In this document: one piece after another, positions 6,704-12,743 of the stretch
Layout of the letters: each line of letters starts with the position of its first letter
Numbering within the stretch: position 1 is the stretch's first letter
Translations under genes and position numbers: made by a program
The notes under the pieces: generated by a model
The model's input: only the letters and a program-made list of their open reading frames with translations
What the model was told of the DNA's origin: nothing
The model's database searches: none
Assembly (NCBI GenBank): GCA_002438845.1
Contig: DJRG01000022.1
Location: forward strand, 1 to 12,743
Direction of reading: 5' to 3'
DNA from: Bacteroidales bacterium UBA6366
GTDB lineage: Bacteria; Bacteroidota; Bacteroidia; Bacteroidales; UBA932
DNA: 12,743 bases

Positions 6704-8098
6704 TCAGATAGTGATGTCCTCTATCATATTCACAAGCCCCGGCTCATAAGGCCTCTCGACGCGGATGTAGTTGCCGGTGTACCCGCCCATCAGCCCGTCC
6801 TTGACGTCCGATTCCCACAGCACTTGCGAGCGCCTGCCACGGTTCTTCGCCACAAATTCTGAATGGAGCTCACTGCAAAGGGACTCCAGCCTCGCCACCC
6901 GCTCCGTCTTCAAGGAATCCTTGACCTGATCCTTCCAACCGGCGGCCACAGTGCCAGGGCGGCGGGAATATGGAAACACATGGATGAACGCCGGCCTGAC
7001 GCGGTCTTTGAGGAATGAATATGTCTCCTCGAAGAGTTCGTCCGTCTCTCCCGGAAGTCCTGCGATGACATCTATGCCGAAGAACACGAATGGTTTCGTG
7101 GAGTCCTCTGGCCGAGGGTCCATCACGGAGCGTATGTAATCTATCCTGTCAGCGAAGAACTCAGTCGTGTAGTGGCGGCCTACCCTTTTAAGGATCGTGT
7201 CCGACCCTGACTGTAAAGGAATATGAAAGTGTGGCTGGAATTTTGTGCCTGAGGCTATCCAGTCGATGATGTCTTCGGTGATGAGGTTCGGCTCTATTGA
7301 GGAGATACGGTAACGTTCGATTCCTTGCACATCGTTCAGGTGTTTCAGCAAGTCGAGGAAACTCTCACCTGTGGTCCTGCCGAAGTCTCCAGTGTTGACT
7401 CCTGTGATGACGATCTCCTTGATTCCGGATTCCGCTATCTTTCTAGCCTGTTCCAGTACCTCCGAAATCGGGATATTCCTTGAATTTCCCCTCGCGTAAG
7501 GTACTGTGCAGTAGGCGCAGAAGTTGTTGCATCCGTCCTGCACCTTGAGGAACGACCTCGTCCTTTCCTCCGACGAGAACGCCGCCATAGTCTCCTTCGA
7601 GATCTCCTTTATGTTTATGTTTGTACCGTCTGCGGATATGACGCCACCGGAACCTTCGCGCTTCGCGCTTCGTCCCGTCCCGCCTACGGCGGTCCACCCG
7701 TTCACGTGGCCACGGGCGGCCACGGTTCCGGTGGCGTCATATCCACCGTCGGTACTGTTCAGGAGAAGTTGCATAGTCTCGGGAACGACTTTGGACTTTT
7801 CCTTGGCCCCGAACACAAGCGCGACACCTTCAATGGCCTGAAGATCGTCCCGGCGAAGTTCGGCGTAGCAGCCGGTCACGATAATCCTGGCCTCGGGCGA
7901 GGTGCGGTGCATCTTCCTGATCACATTCCGGCACTTCTTCTCCGCCCTCTCCGTGACCGAACAAGTGTTGATGAGATAGACATCCGCCTTTTCCTCCCAC
8001 GGCACGACCGTGAGACCGTTCGCGACGAACCCTCTCTCGTAAGTCGAAGTCTCGGCGTAGTTCAGCTTGCAGCCGAGTGTCAGAAACGCTATCCTCAT
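6704..8098 (-). CDS. mtaB: tRNA t6A37 methylthiotransferase MtaB
   Basis: A radical-SAM enzyme that adds a methylthio group to t6A at position 37 of ANN-decoding tRNAs (family role). The N-terminal methylthiotransferase domain carries cluster cysteines C10 (LGCKLN), C46 (NTCSVTE) and C77 (VTGCYAE). The radical-SAM motif CNNFCAYC gives C190, C194 and C197. A TRAM-like RNA-binding tail ends the protein. The start at 8098 gives 464 residues and leaves one base after the folB stop, suggesting coupling; a GTG at 8122 would add eight residues overlapping folB. Residues 119-155 are encoded by a palindromic DNA element and form a Gly/Ala/Arg-rich linker between the two domains. Shorter MtaB-type proteins lack it (from memory). 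Confidence 0.94.
   Translation of the reverse strand: MRIAFLTLGCKLNYAETSTYERGFVANGLTVVPWEEKADVYLINTCSVTERAEKKCRNVIRKMHRTSPEARIIVTGCYAELRRDDLQAIEGVALVFGAKEKSKVVPETMQLLLNSTDGGYDATGTVAARGHVNGWTAVGGTGRSAKREGSGGVISADGTNINIKEISKETMAAFSSEERTRSFLKVQDGCNNFCAYCTVPYARGNSRNIPISEVLEQARKIAESGIKEIVITGVNTGDFGRTTGESFLDLLKHLNDVQGIERYRISSIEPNLITEDIIDWIASGTKFQPHFHIPLQSGSDTILKRVGRHYTTEFFADRIDYIRSVMDPRPEDSTKPFVFFGIDVIAGLPGETDELFEETYSFLKDRVRPAFIHVFPYSRRPGTVAAGWKDQVKDSLKTERVARLESLCSELHSEFVAKNRGRRSQVLWESDVKDGLMGGYTGNYIRVERPYEPGLVNMIEDITI
7634..7744. repeat. 111-bp palindromic element inserted in frame in mtaB
   Basis: The outer arms are perfect 21-bp inverted repeats at 7634-7654 (begins GGATATGACG, ends CCGGAACC) and 7724-7744. 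Inside are three smaller hairpins: GCGC-ttc-GCGC (7658-7668), CCGCC-tac-GGCGG (7680-7692), and GTGGCC/GGCCAC (7706-7711 with 7718-7723), whose stem can gain a C-G pair only if the outer arm opens. A cloverleaf-like fold is possible on either strand. The element is exactly 37 codons (119-155) in phase with mtaB. ACCGTC lies just outside both ends (7625-7630 and 7745-7750), which could be a target duplication but is short enough to be chance. Confidence 0.9.
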
Positions 8099-8099
8099 C

Positions 8100-8480
8100 C
8101 TAAAATTTCCATATTGGTTCACCGTACATCACCGTGACGCGTGACCAAGCGCATACTCCGTTCACAGGCGGATTTTTCTTTGATACCCGGACTTTCAGAA
8201 AAAGAATGTCACCGAATTCCTTGCGGATGGCATCCAGAATTCTCCCCGCGACATTCTCCAACAGGTTGGAAGGAATGGCCATCTGCTCCGCCACAATGTC
8301 ATAGACACGCCCGTAGTCGATGGTCTTGCTAAGGTCATCGGTCTTTACCGCCTTTTTCAGTTCTGTCTCGGCATGAAAGTCCACGATGAAAGTGTTGCCC
8401 TCTCTCCGTTCTTCCTCCAGACATCCATGATAGGCATGGAACTCCATTCCTTCAAGTTCTATTATTCCGTCGTAGTTCAT
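8100..8480 (-). CDS. folB: Dihydroneopterin aldolase
   Basis: Cleaves 7,8-dihydroneopterin to 6-hydroxymethyl-7,8-dihydropterin and glycolaldehyde in folate synthesis. The 126-residue length is typical. Family signatures are YHGCLEEER (17-25, with the pterin-site glutamate), TIDYGRVYDIV (53-63, conserved tyrosine), LLENVAGRI (73-81) and VRVSKKNPPVNG (97-108, catalytic lysine at 101 or 102). The enzyme is normally a cytosolic octamer (family knowledge). It lies between the RsmI-like gene (53 bp upstream) and mtaB (starting one base after its stop), consistent with co-transcription. The ATG at 8480 is the only sensible start and has no clear Shine-Dalgarno sequence. Confidence 0.94.
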   Translation of the reverse strand: MNYDGIIELEGMEFHAYHGCLEEERREGNTFIVDFHAETELKKAVKTDDLSKTIDYGRVYDIVAEQMAIPSNLLENVAGRILDAIRKEFGDILFLKVRVSKKNPPVNGVCAWSRVTVMYGEPIWKF

Positions 8481-8502
8481 ACTCGTTAAATTTCAATTGT
8501 AA

Positions 8503-8527
8503 GGTCACTTCGACAGGCTCGGTGACC
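8503..8527. repeat. REP-like hairpin between methylase gene and folB
   Basis: GGTCAC (8503-8508) and GTGACC (8522-8527) form a 6-bp stem around TTCGACAGGCTCG. The loop core is the same as in the recQ repeats, but the stem differs and stays paired, so structure rather than stem sequence is kept. It sits seven bases past the methylase stop codon and may modulate transcription or mRNA decay within the operon. Confidence 0.8.
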
Positions 8528-8533
8528 AGAGGT

Positions 8534-9259
8534 TCACTTTCCCGCCAAAAGCAGGAAGACGCAAGGACGCTTCCCGATGGCGAAAGGCGACCGCTTCCAC
8601 TCTTTGACGTTTTTCGTCAGGATCGTCTCCTCCGGCAACGTGATGTCCGCAGCCACGCAAAGCCTTGTCTGGGGCTGGAGTGAGGTCAGCAGGTCAGAGA
8701 GCATCGAATCGTTCCGGTACGGAGTCTCTATGAATATCTCTGTCTGATCCAGTTGCGCGGAACGTCTTTCAATCTCCCTTATCGCTTTCCTGCGCTCGTC
8801 AGTCTTTGCCGGAAGGTACCCGCAAAACGCGAAGCTCTGCCCGTTGAGCCCTGAACCCATCAGCGCCAGCATCAAAGAGGACGGCCCGACCAGCGGAACC
8901 ACCTGGATTCCATGAATATGGCAGAGTGCCACAAGCTGTGCCCCCGGATCCGCCACTGCCGGAAGGCCAGCCTCGGAGATCAATCCAACATCTGTCGGTG
9001 TTCCGTTCGCATCCGAGAACATGTCCAGCAGCGACTCCACATCCTTGGCGGAGGAATGCTCGTTGAGTTCCCTCATCTCAAGTTCTCCTATGTGCCCTCT
9101 CAAGCCGGCAGCGGATAGATACCTGCGTACGGTGCGTGCCTCTTCGACGACATATTTCTGGATGCTCTTGAGCCTGTCAAGCACCGGCTGCGGAATGACT
9201 TCCGCGGGATCATATTCCCCAAGAGGGGAAGGAATCAGATAGAGTCTGCCATTTGCCAT
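8534..9259 (-). CDS. RsmI-related SAM-dependent methyltransferase
   Basis: A 241-residue member of the tetrapyrrole-methylase fold family, closest to RsmI (16S rRNA C1402 ribose methylase) in its start GRLYLIPSPLGEYDP, in ISEAGLPAVADPGAQLV (about 94-110) and in VVPLVGPSSLMLALMGSGL (about 120-138). It differs from true RsmI: it lacks the usual TPIGN-type N-terminus and the extended C-terminal tail. I recall this shorter type as a separate clade common in Bacteroidetes alongside a true RsmI, so its substrate is uncertain and no symbol is given. It appears to be the first gene of the minus-strand cluster. Its ATG at 9259 lies inside a perfect palindrome and directly follows a -7-like box, so the transcript may be nearly leaderless. 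Confidence 0.85.
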   Translation of the reverse strand: MANGRLYLIPSPLGEYDPAEVIPQPVLDRLKSIQKYVVEEARTVRRYLSAAGLRGHIGELEMRELNEHSSAKDVESLLDMFSDANGTPTDVGLISEAGLPAVADPGAQLVALCHIHGIQVVPLVGPSSLMLALMGSGLNGQSFAFCGYLPAKTDERRKAIREIERRSAQLDQTEIFIETPYRNDSMLSDLLTSLQPQTRLCVAADITLPEETILTKNVKEWKRSPFAIGKRPCVFLLLAGK

Positions 9260-9271
9260 AATATGGCAAAT
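9251..9271. promoter_or_regulatory. Palindrome over the methylase start codon
   Basis: ATTTGCCATA-a-TATGGCAAAT is a perfect 10-bp inverted repeat with a single central base. It covers the methylase ATG (9257-9259) and overlaps a -7-like box. It could be an operator or could affect start-codon access. Part of the symmetry comes from the codons ATG GCA AAT themselves. Confidence 0.55.
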
Positions 9272-9274
9272 TTA
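9267..9274 (-). promoter_or_regulatory. -7 box candidate for the methylase-folB-mtaB cluster
   Basis: On the minus strand TAAATTTG matches TAnnTTTG eight bases before the ATG at 9259. The expected transcript start would fall at or next to the start codon. No TTTG was found at the -33 distance, so confidence is limited. Confidence 0.4.
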
Positions 9275-9330
9275 CGAATATTGCCGAAAAGAATAATAAA
9301 GATGATGCAGGTTATTTTTTGAAGGTTTCT

Positions 9331-9338
9331 TAACTTTG
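9331..9338 (+). promoter_or_regulatory. -7 box of the alkaline phosphatase gene
   Basis: TAACTTTG matches TAnnTTTG and predicts a start near 9345, about 24 nt before the ATG at 9369. A TTTG at 9318-9321 is only nine bases upstream, too close for a -33 box, and no other -33 element is clear. Confidence 0.55.
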
Positions 9339-9368
9339 CAGGAAAGAAGAACACATTGGATTAGCATA

Positions 9369-10466
9369 ATGAAAAAGTCACTAGCGTTTATCATGTTGGT
9401 TGCCTTGATGGCGGTTCCATCGGTGGCCAAAGACAAGGCTCCTAAGAATGAAAAGGTTAAGAACATCATTCTGATCATCGGGGATGGCATGGGTTTGGGT
9501 GCTACGGCTTCCTGGATGATCAATCAGAACTATGCACCGACCTGTTTCGACAGGGCTCAGTACGCCGCTGTCGTGAAGACATTTTCGGCTAACAACAGGA
9601 CAACTGATTCCGCTGCCGCCGCCACCGCGATGGCCACCGGGCACAAGACCAACAACAGCATGCTTGGAATCCTTCCGGATGGCTCCAAGCCTGCAAGCAT
9701 CGCTGAACTGGCTAAGGATAAGGGGCTTTCTACGGGAATAGTAGTCACCTCCTACGTTCTTGACGCCACTCCGGGCGGATTCTATGCCCATGTTGACAGC
9801 CGTGGAAAAAGGAAGGAAATCGCCGAGGATCTGATTGAATTCAAACCAGACGTGATTGTCGGTGGGGGCAGGAAGTATTTTACGAGAAAGAAGTACACAG
9901 ACGAGAATCTTATCGACAAGGCTGTGAGCGCCGGATTCACATACTTGGAGACTCCTGAAAAGTTCTATGCCACATGGACGACTCCTATCCTCGGTCTTCT
10001 TGATGAGGGCAGCCAATTGGACGAGGCAGAGATCAACTCGGATCTCCTTACTGATCTGGCCGGGCACACGTTCGAGATTCTTGAAAAGAACAAGAGAGGT
10101 TTCTTCGCGATGATCGAAGGATCGCACATCGACCATGCCGCGCACGCCAACAACTCTGACGAGGTGATCTGGTGGATGGAAGAGTTCGACAAACTGGTCA
10201 ACTCTGCGTTTGACTACGCTGACACCCACAAGGGAACCCTTGTTATTGTCACCGCCGACCATGAGACAGGAGGCATCACTCTGGTGCCTGGCAGCAATGA
10301 CTTCACGAAAGGCGAAAGCGGGATTGAGATGAAGTATTCGGCCACAAGCCACACCGCGTCCCCGGTCATCCTCTATTCCTATGGAGCTTCCTCCTGGAGA
10401 TTCGGAGGCGTGATGGATAACACCGACATATTTAAGATAATGAAGAGCATGTTGATTGATAGGTAG
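9369..10466 (+). CDS. Alkaline phosphatase, secreted
   Basis: A phosphomonoesterase of the PhoA family that releases phosphate from organic esters in the periplasm. Residues 1-20 (MKKSLAFIMLVALMAVPSVA) look like a Sec signal with cleavage before KDKA. Counterparts of the E. coli PhoA active site are visible: D39 (GDGMG), nucleophile S81 (TTDSAAAATAMATG), D132/T134 (LDATPGG), E250, D255 and H259 (EGSHIDHAAHA), D297/H298 (TADHETGG) and H328 (SHTASP). H256 stands where PhoA has K328, as in many other alkaline phosphatases. At 365 residues it is smaller than E. coli PhoA (471). The ATG at 9369 is chosen because the signal peptide starts there; an upstream TTG (9336) falls inside the promoter. No Pho box was recognised. 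Confidence 0.95.
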   Translation: MKKSLAFIMLVALMAVPSVAKDKAPKNEKVKNIILIIGDGMGLGATASWMINQNYAPTCFDRAQYAAVVKTFSANNRTTDSAAAATAMATGHKTNNSMLGILPDGSKPASIAELAKDKGLSTGIVVTSYVLDATPGGFYAHVDSRGKRKEIAEDLIEFKPDVIVGGGRKYFTRKKYTDENLIDKAVSAGFTYLETPEKFYATWTTPILGLLDEGSQLDEAEINSDLLTDLAGHTFEILEKNKRGFFAMIEGSHIDHAAHANNSDEVIWWMEEFDKLVNSAFDYADTHKGTLVIVTADHETGGITLVPGSNDFTKGESGIEMKYSATSHTASPVILYSYGASSWRFGGVMDNTDIFKIMKSMLIDR

Positions 10467-10570
10467 CTCCATTCTGTCATCGGAGAGGTGCGTATGTATC
10501 CGTCACTTATGTAAAAGGTATCATAACTCATCCGACAAGGAAAATGACTCTGTCAATGCCTGATGATAAG

Positions 10571-11107
10571 TCAAATCCTTTCCATTTTGTAATGCAGTGC
10601 CTTGAGCTCCAAGGCGGCACCGATTCGGTACATCGCGGAAAGGGTGTGGCGGAAAACTTGGAATGCCTCTACGCTCTGAGCTTCGACACCCTGTCTCATC
10701 ATGAATGAATATGCCTCACCTGCCAAATAGGCGAGGTCATGCGCTATGTCGGAGGCTCCCTTCGAGTTCAGAGGATGTTTAAGAATATCCCTTGTCACGT
10801 GCTCATCAAGGTCATCGAAACCTCTTGAACCAACGAGCGATGAATATCCCTGGTCTTTGTATCGTGTCCAGTCCTTGTCCCACCAGCACGCAACGGCCAT
10901 CCCGATGTAGGCGGACCACGCCAGTACAACCTCTGGATAACTATTGAATTCATGCACCGCGTCTCCGGAATATTCCAAAGCGATAGACTCCCACCTCGCT
11001 GTTATGTCCGGGGTGCTGAGAAGCATTCCGTCCAGAAGCCCTTTATCTGTGCAGATTTCCACAAGCCTGTCAACCAATTTGCTTTCGTATGGCTCAAATC
11101 CATCCAT
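10571..11107 (-). CDS. Uncharacterised soluble protein
   Basis: I cannot name this 178-residue protein. It resembles a Bacteroidales hypothetical family I remember, with ESKLVDRLVEICTDKGLLDG near the N-terminus, a central VVLAWSAYIGMAVACWWDKDW segment (about 60-81) and an ALELKALHYK end. It has no signal peptide. The one moderately hydrophobic stretch contains W, D and K and looks like a buried helix rather than a membrane segment. The composition predicts mostly helix. It converges with the alkaline phosphatase gene (104 bp apart) and lies downstream of the HigBA-like pair on the same strand, 230 bp away. That gap contains two hairpins and probably its own promoter, although no exact -7 box was found. 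Confidence 0.8.
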   Translation of the reverse strand: MDGFEPYESKLVDRLVEICTDKGLLDGMLLSTPDITARWESIALEYSGDAVHEFNSYPEVVLAWSAYIGMAVACWWDKDWTRYKDQGYSSLVGSRGFDDLDEHVTRDILKHPLNSKGASDIAHDLAYLAGEAYSFMMRQGVEAQSVEAFQVFRHTLSAMYRIGAALELKALHYKMERI

Positions 11108-11118
11108 TTCTCATAACT

Positions 11119-11135
11119 TTATCTTGCTAAGATAA
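11119..11135. promoter_or_regulatory. Hairpin in front of the 10571-11107 gene
   Basis: TTATCTT-gct-AAGATAA is a perfect 7-bp inverted repeat 12 bp upstream of the ATG. It may be an operator or a leader hairpin near the ribosome site. Confidence 0.4.
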
Positions 11136-11174
11136 GAATTAGTTTTGACTTACGGAATAATAACAAAATGGATG

Positions 11175-11190
11175 GCTAAAGTCTTTTAGC
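11175..11190. promoter_or_regulatory. Second palindrome upstream of the 10571-11107 gene
   Basis: GCTAAA-gtct-TTTAGC is a perfect 6-bp inverted repeat about 70 bp upstream of the ATG. No T-run follows on the minus strand, so an operator is at least as likely as a terminator. Confidence 0.35.
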
Positions 11191-11321
11191 TACCCTCCTA
11201 TATATTCAGCCTCCAATGGATATAAATAAGCATCCTGTCCGGCCATTCTGTCTTCCCCCATACTCTACGGACAAATTTTAATGAAATAAGTTCAAATAGA
11301 TCAATAATCAGAAATGATCAC

Positions 11322-11334
11322 CTTATGCGATAAG
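11322..11334 (-). terminator. Weak hairpin just past the antitoxin stop
   Basis: CTTAT-gcg-ATAAG forms a 5-bp AT-rich stem four bases past the antitoxin stop. The downstream minus-strand sequence is AT-rich but has no proper T-run, so this is at best a weak terminator. Confidence 0.2.
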
Positions 11335-11337
11335 CAA

Positions 11338-12420
11338 TTAGAAAACACGTCTTGACGAGTCGTTCTTGAATTTGAACATTCCTGTCTCGTGACTGATTCT
11401 ACCTAAAGCTATCCATTTATTGTAACCGTTTTGCTCTGCCCAATTTGCGTATAAACGCTGGATTTTCATTGGGTGCAGCTGAACCTTGGGGATTCCTTTC
11501 CATTTTGAGTCAGGAATCAGGGCATTGGCCGCAAAAGCATTGGCCTCTTTTTCCTCAGAACTTTCATTGTCGTAGTCTTCCAGATTGACCCTGCAATCCT
11601 CGGTGTCGTGATTCTTGATATGTCCAAGTTCGTGCATAACCGCAAAAGCCAGATTGTCAATCCTATCGTACCTCATTGTCACGATAATGCACGGATGGTC
11701 ATTGTAATCAAATGAATATCCGTCAATTGATGCCCCTGCAACTTTGCCCACCACTCCAAAGACAATCCCGAACTCGGCAAATTTTTTTGTGAGATTGTCG
11801 ATAGTGTTCTCATTCTTGTTAAGAATTGAACTGATCTGCGGAACCAGTTCATCAATCCTGCTGCTGTCATATTCATTCTGTTGAGGGCTTGAATATGCGA
11901 ATTTTCTTGCAAGTAGCATCCAAGTCATAATCATACGAGGGTCCTTGCCGACCTTGGCGGATTTTTTGAACAGCCCCGTCGTCTGAATAGATAGTTTTGC
12001 TGGTTCCGGAAGCATAAATTCACTTTTGAGGAATGCTACGATCTCTGAATATAAAGTCGATGTAAAGTTCGCCCTGCTTGCAAGAGTCTTGATATCAAAG
12101 ATAGCATTATACTCCTGATACTCTTCATAAGCCTTCTTTTCCGCTATTTGCCTTTCCTCATTCTCTTGTGTGTCGTAATCAAACCGGATCTGTAGATTCA
12201 CCCAGTCTATTGACGGTATGCCAAGAGCCTCTTCCAACTTGTCCGCCACCTGCTTTGTAATTGACCGTTTCCCCTTGATTATTTCGCTAAGATGCGACGG
12301 CTGCATCTCGATTCTTTTGGCAAAATCTTTCTGGGAAATGCCACGTTCCATAAGCTCCTCTTTCAATATGCTTCCTGGATGGATTGCCATCAGGGCGGGA
12401 GCCTCATTTCTTGTTGCCAT
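11338..12420 (-). CDS. HigA-like antitoxin fused to ImmA/IrrE metallopeptidase
   Basis: Residues 10-75 form a HigA-type helix-turn-helix (MAIHPGSILKEELMERGISQ, then SHLSEIIKGKRSITKQVADKLEEALG), expected to bind the module's own promoter and to help neutralise the toxin. An acidic, helical linker follows. Residues about 215-330 form an M78 ImmA/IrrE-type protease with the intact zinc motif HELGH (263-267) and a likely third ligand E292 in EKEANAFAANALIP. Family members cleave repressors or act within toxin-antitoxin systems; here substrate and trigger are unknown. The 360-residue length suits this fused type. The ATG at 12420 overlaps the toxin by 17 bp, typical of translational coupling; M11 at 12390 is an alternative start. 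Composition is more AT-rich than the left half of the window, consistent with transfer. Confidence 0.9.
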   Translation of the reverse strand: MATRNEAPALMAIHPGSILKEELMERGISQKDFAKRIEMQPSHLSEIIKGKRSITKQVADKLEEALGIPSIDWVNLQIRFDYDTQENEERQIAEKKAYEEYQEYNAIFDIKTLASRANFTSTLYSEIVAFLKSEFMLPEPAKLSIQTTGLFKKSAKVGKDPRMIMTWMLLARKFAYSSPQQNEYDSSRIDELVPQISSILNKNENTIDNLTKKFAEFGIVFGVVGKVAGASIDGYSFDYNDHPCIIVTMRYDRIDNLAFAVMHELGHIKNHDTEDCRVNLEDYDNESSEEKEANAFAANALIPDSKWKGIPKVQLHPMKIQRLYANWAEQNGYNKWIALGRISHETGMFKFKNDSSRRVF

Positions 12421-12631
12421 AGTGATCGCTATTTAGTTCAACTATCGTAATTTCTATTCCACCATCAAACTCCTTGAACAAAACTCTCTCAACACGTCCG
12501 TTCACAGGACGCACCGAACTGAGTGAGAGATTGTTGGAAAGCTTTTCATAATGTAAGAAACTATACACTTTCAGTCCTTCGGCGCTGGCGACAGCCTGCA
12601 TAATCTTGTACATCCTCGCCAACCCCTCCAT
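12404..12631 (-). CDS. HigB/RelE-like toxin, N-terminus uncertain
   Basis: The 75-residue frame ends SVRPVNGRVERVLFKEFDGG, then IEITIVELNSDHYGNKK. With FLHYEKLS upstream it resembles the HigB branch of the RelE/ParE ribosome-dependent mRNA-cleaving toxins; family assignment is from pattern memory. It precedes and overlaps its antitoxin, the usual higBA order. The first in-frame ATG (12631) appears too late. The frame continues upstream with toxin-like sequence (FSVQVIKTG, then KYKKYSKDKRF) to a TAG at 12710-12712, but has no ATG, GTG or TTG there. A GTG at 12710 in the neighbouring frame would join it if the six-T run (12697-12702) were one base shorter. The gene may therefore be frameshifted, started unusually, truncated, or affected by a read error. 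Confidence 0.7.
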   Translation of the reverse strand: MEGLARMYKIMQAVASAEGLKVYSFLHYEKLSNNLSLSSVRPVNGRVERVLFKEFDGGIEITIVELNSDHYGNKK

Positions 12632-12707
12632 AAACCTCTTATCCTTGGAGTACTTCTTATACTTCCCGTTTTGTCCCGTCTTGATGACTTGAACTGAAAA
12701 AAGTTGA

Positions 12708-12734
12708 CACTATACAAGGACAAAAAGTATAGTG
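12708..12734. promoter_or_regulatory. Operator-like palindrome upstream of the toxin-antitoxin pair
   Basis: CACTATAC-N11-GTATAGTG is a perfect 8-bp inverted repeat. On the minus strand it surrounds a near-match to a -7 box (TACTTTTTG, one base too long). It fits the usual autoregulation of HigBA modules, with the helix-turn-helix of the antitoxin as the expected binder. A GTG lies at its inner edge (12710-12708). Confidence 0.7.
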
Positions 12735-12743
12735 AAAATGGAA

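Noticed and set aside
9381..10472. 363-residue frame antisense to the alkaline phosphatase gene
   Set aside because: The plus-strand product has a full set of phosphatase residues; the antisense frame has no recognisable features and reflects codon bias.
10467..10570. Shared terminator between alkaline phosphatase and the 10571 gene
   Set aside because: Only four-base stems without T-runs are visible.

Overview
The window looks like a chromosomal segment of a Bacteroidales-type bacterium. This rests on the proteins (an ATP-type PEP carboxykinase, a long RecQ with a late zinc motif, and a PhnP-like hydrolase, all resembling Bacteroidales versions I remember), on promoter -7 boxes of the form TAnnTTTG, and on mostly weak or absent Shine-Dalgarno sequences. 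I cannot name the genus. No rRNA, tRNA, CRISPR array, transposase or integrase gene was seen.

Layout. 1-1686: pckA (minus) with an intrinsic terminator. 1687-1928: divergent pckA/recQ control region with two 7-2-7 palindromes and a 12-bp direct repeat. 1929-3929: recQ (plus). 4052-5176: an unrecognised protein with an N-terminal membrane hairpin (plus). 5177-5673: gene-free stretch with a 52-bp tandem repeat. 5674-9259 (minus): a likely operon in the order RsmI-like methylase, folB, mtaB, PhnP-like metallo-hydrolase, with gaps of 53, 1 and 88 bp. 9369-10466: secreted alkaline phosphatase (plus). 10571-11107: an unrecognised soluble protein (minus). 11338-12631: a HigBA-like toxin-antitoxin pair (minus), whose antitoxin is fused to an ImmA/IrrE metalloprotease, with a perfect palindrome upstream.

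Function. The left part is central metabolism and DNA repair. The 5674-9259 cluster concerns RNA modification, folate synthesis and a phosphoesterase-type hydrolase. The right end is a defence or stress module.

The most unusual theme is palindromic repeat DNA inside protein-coding genes without loss of frame. mtaB carries a 111-bp element (exactly 37 codons) bounded by perfect 21-bp inverted repeats, with three smaller hairpins inside, placed between its two main domains. recQ carries a REP-like cluster with three 18-bp (6-codon) direct repeats in an interdomain linker. The same REP core, on a different stem, occurs between folB and the methylase gene. This resembles the palindromic elements that invade Rickettsia genes, and may be a family of protein-tolerated elements in this lineage.
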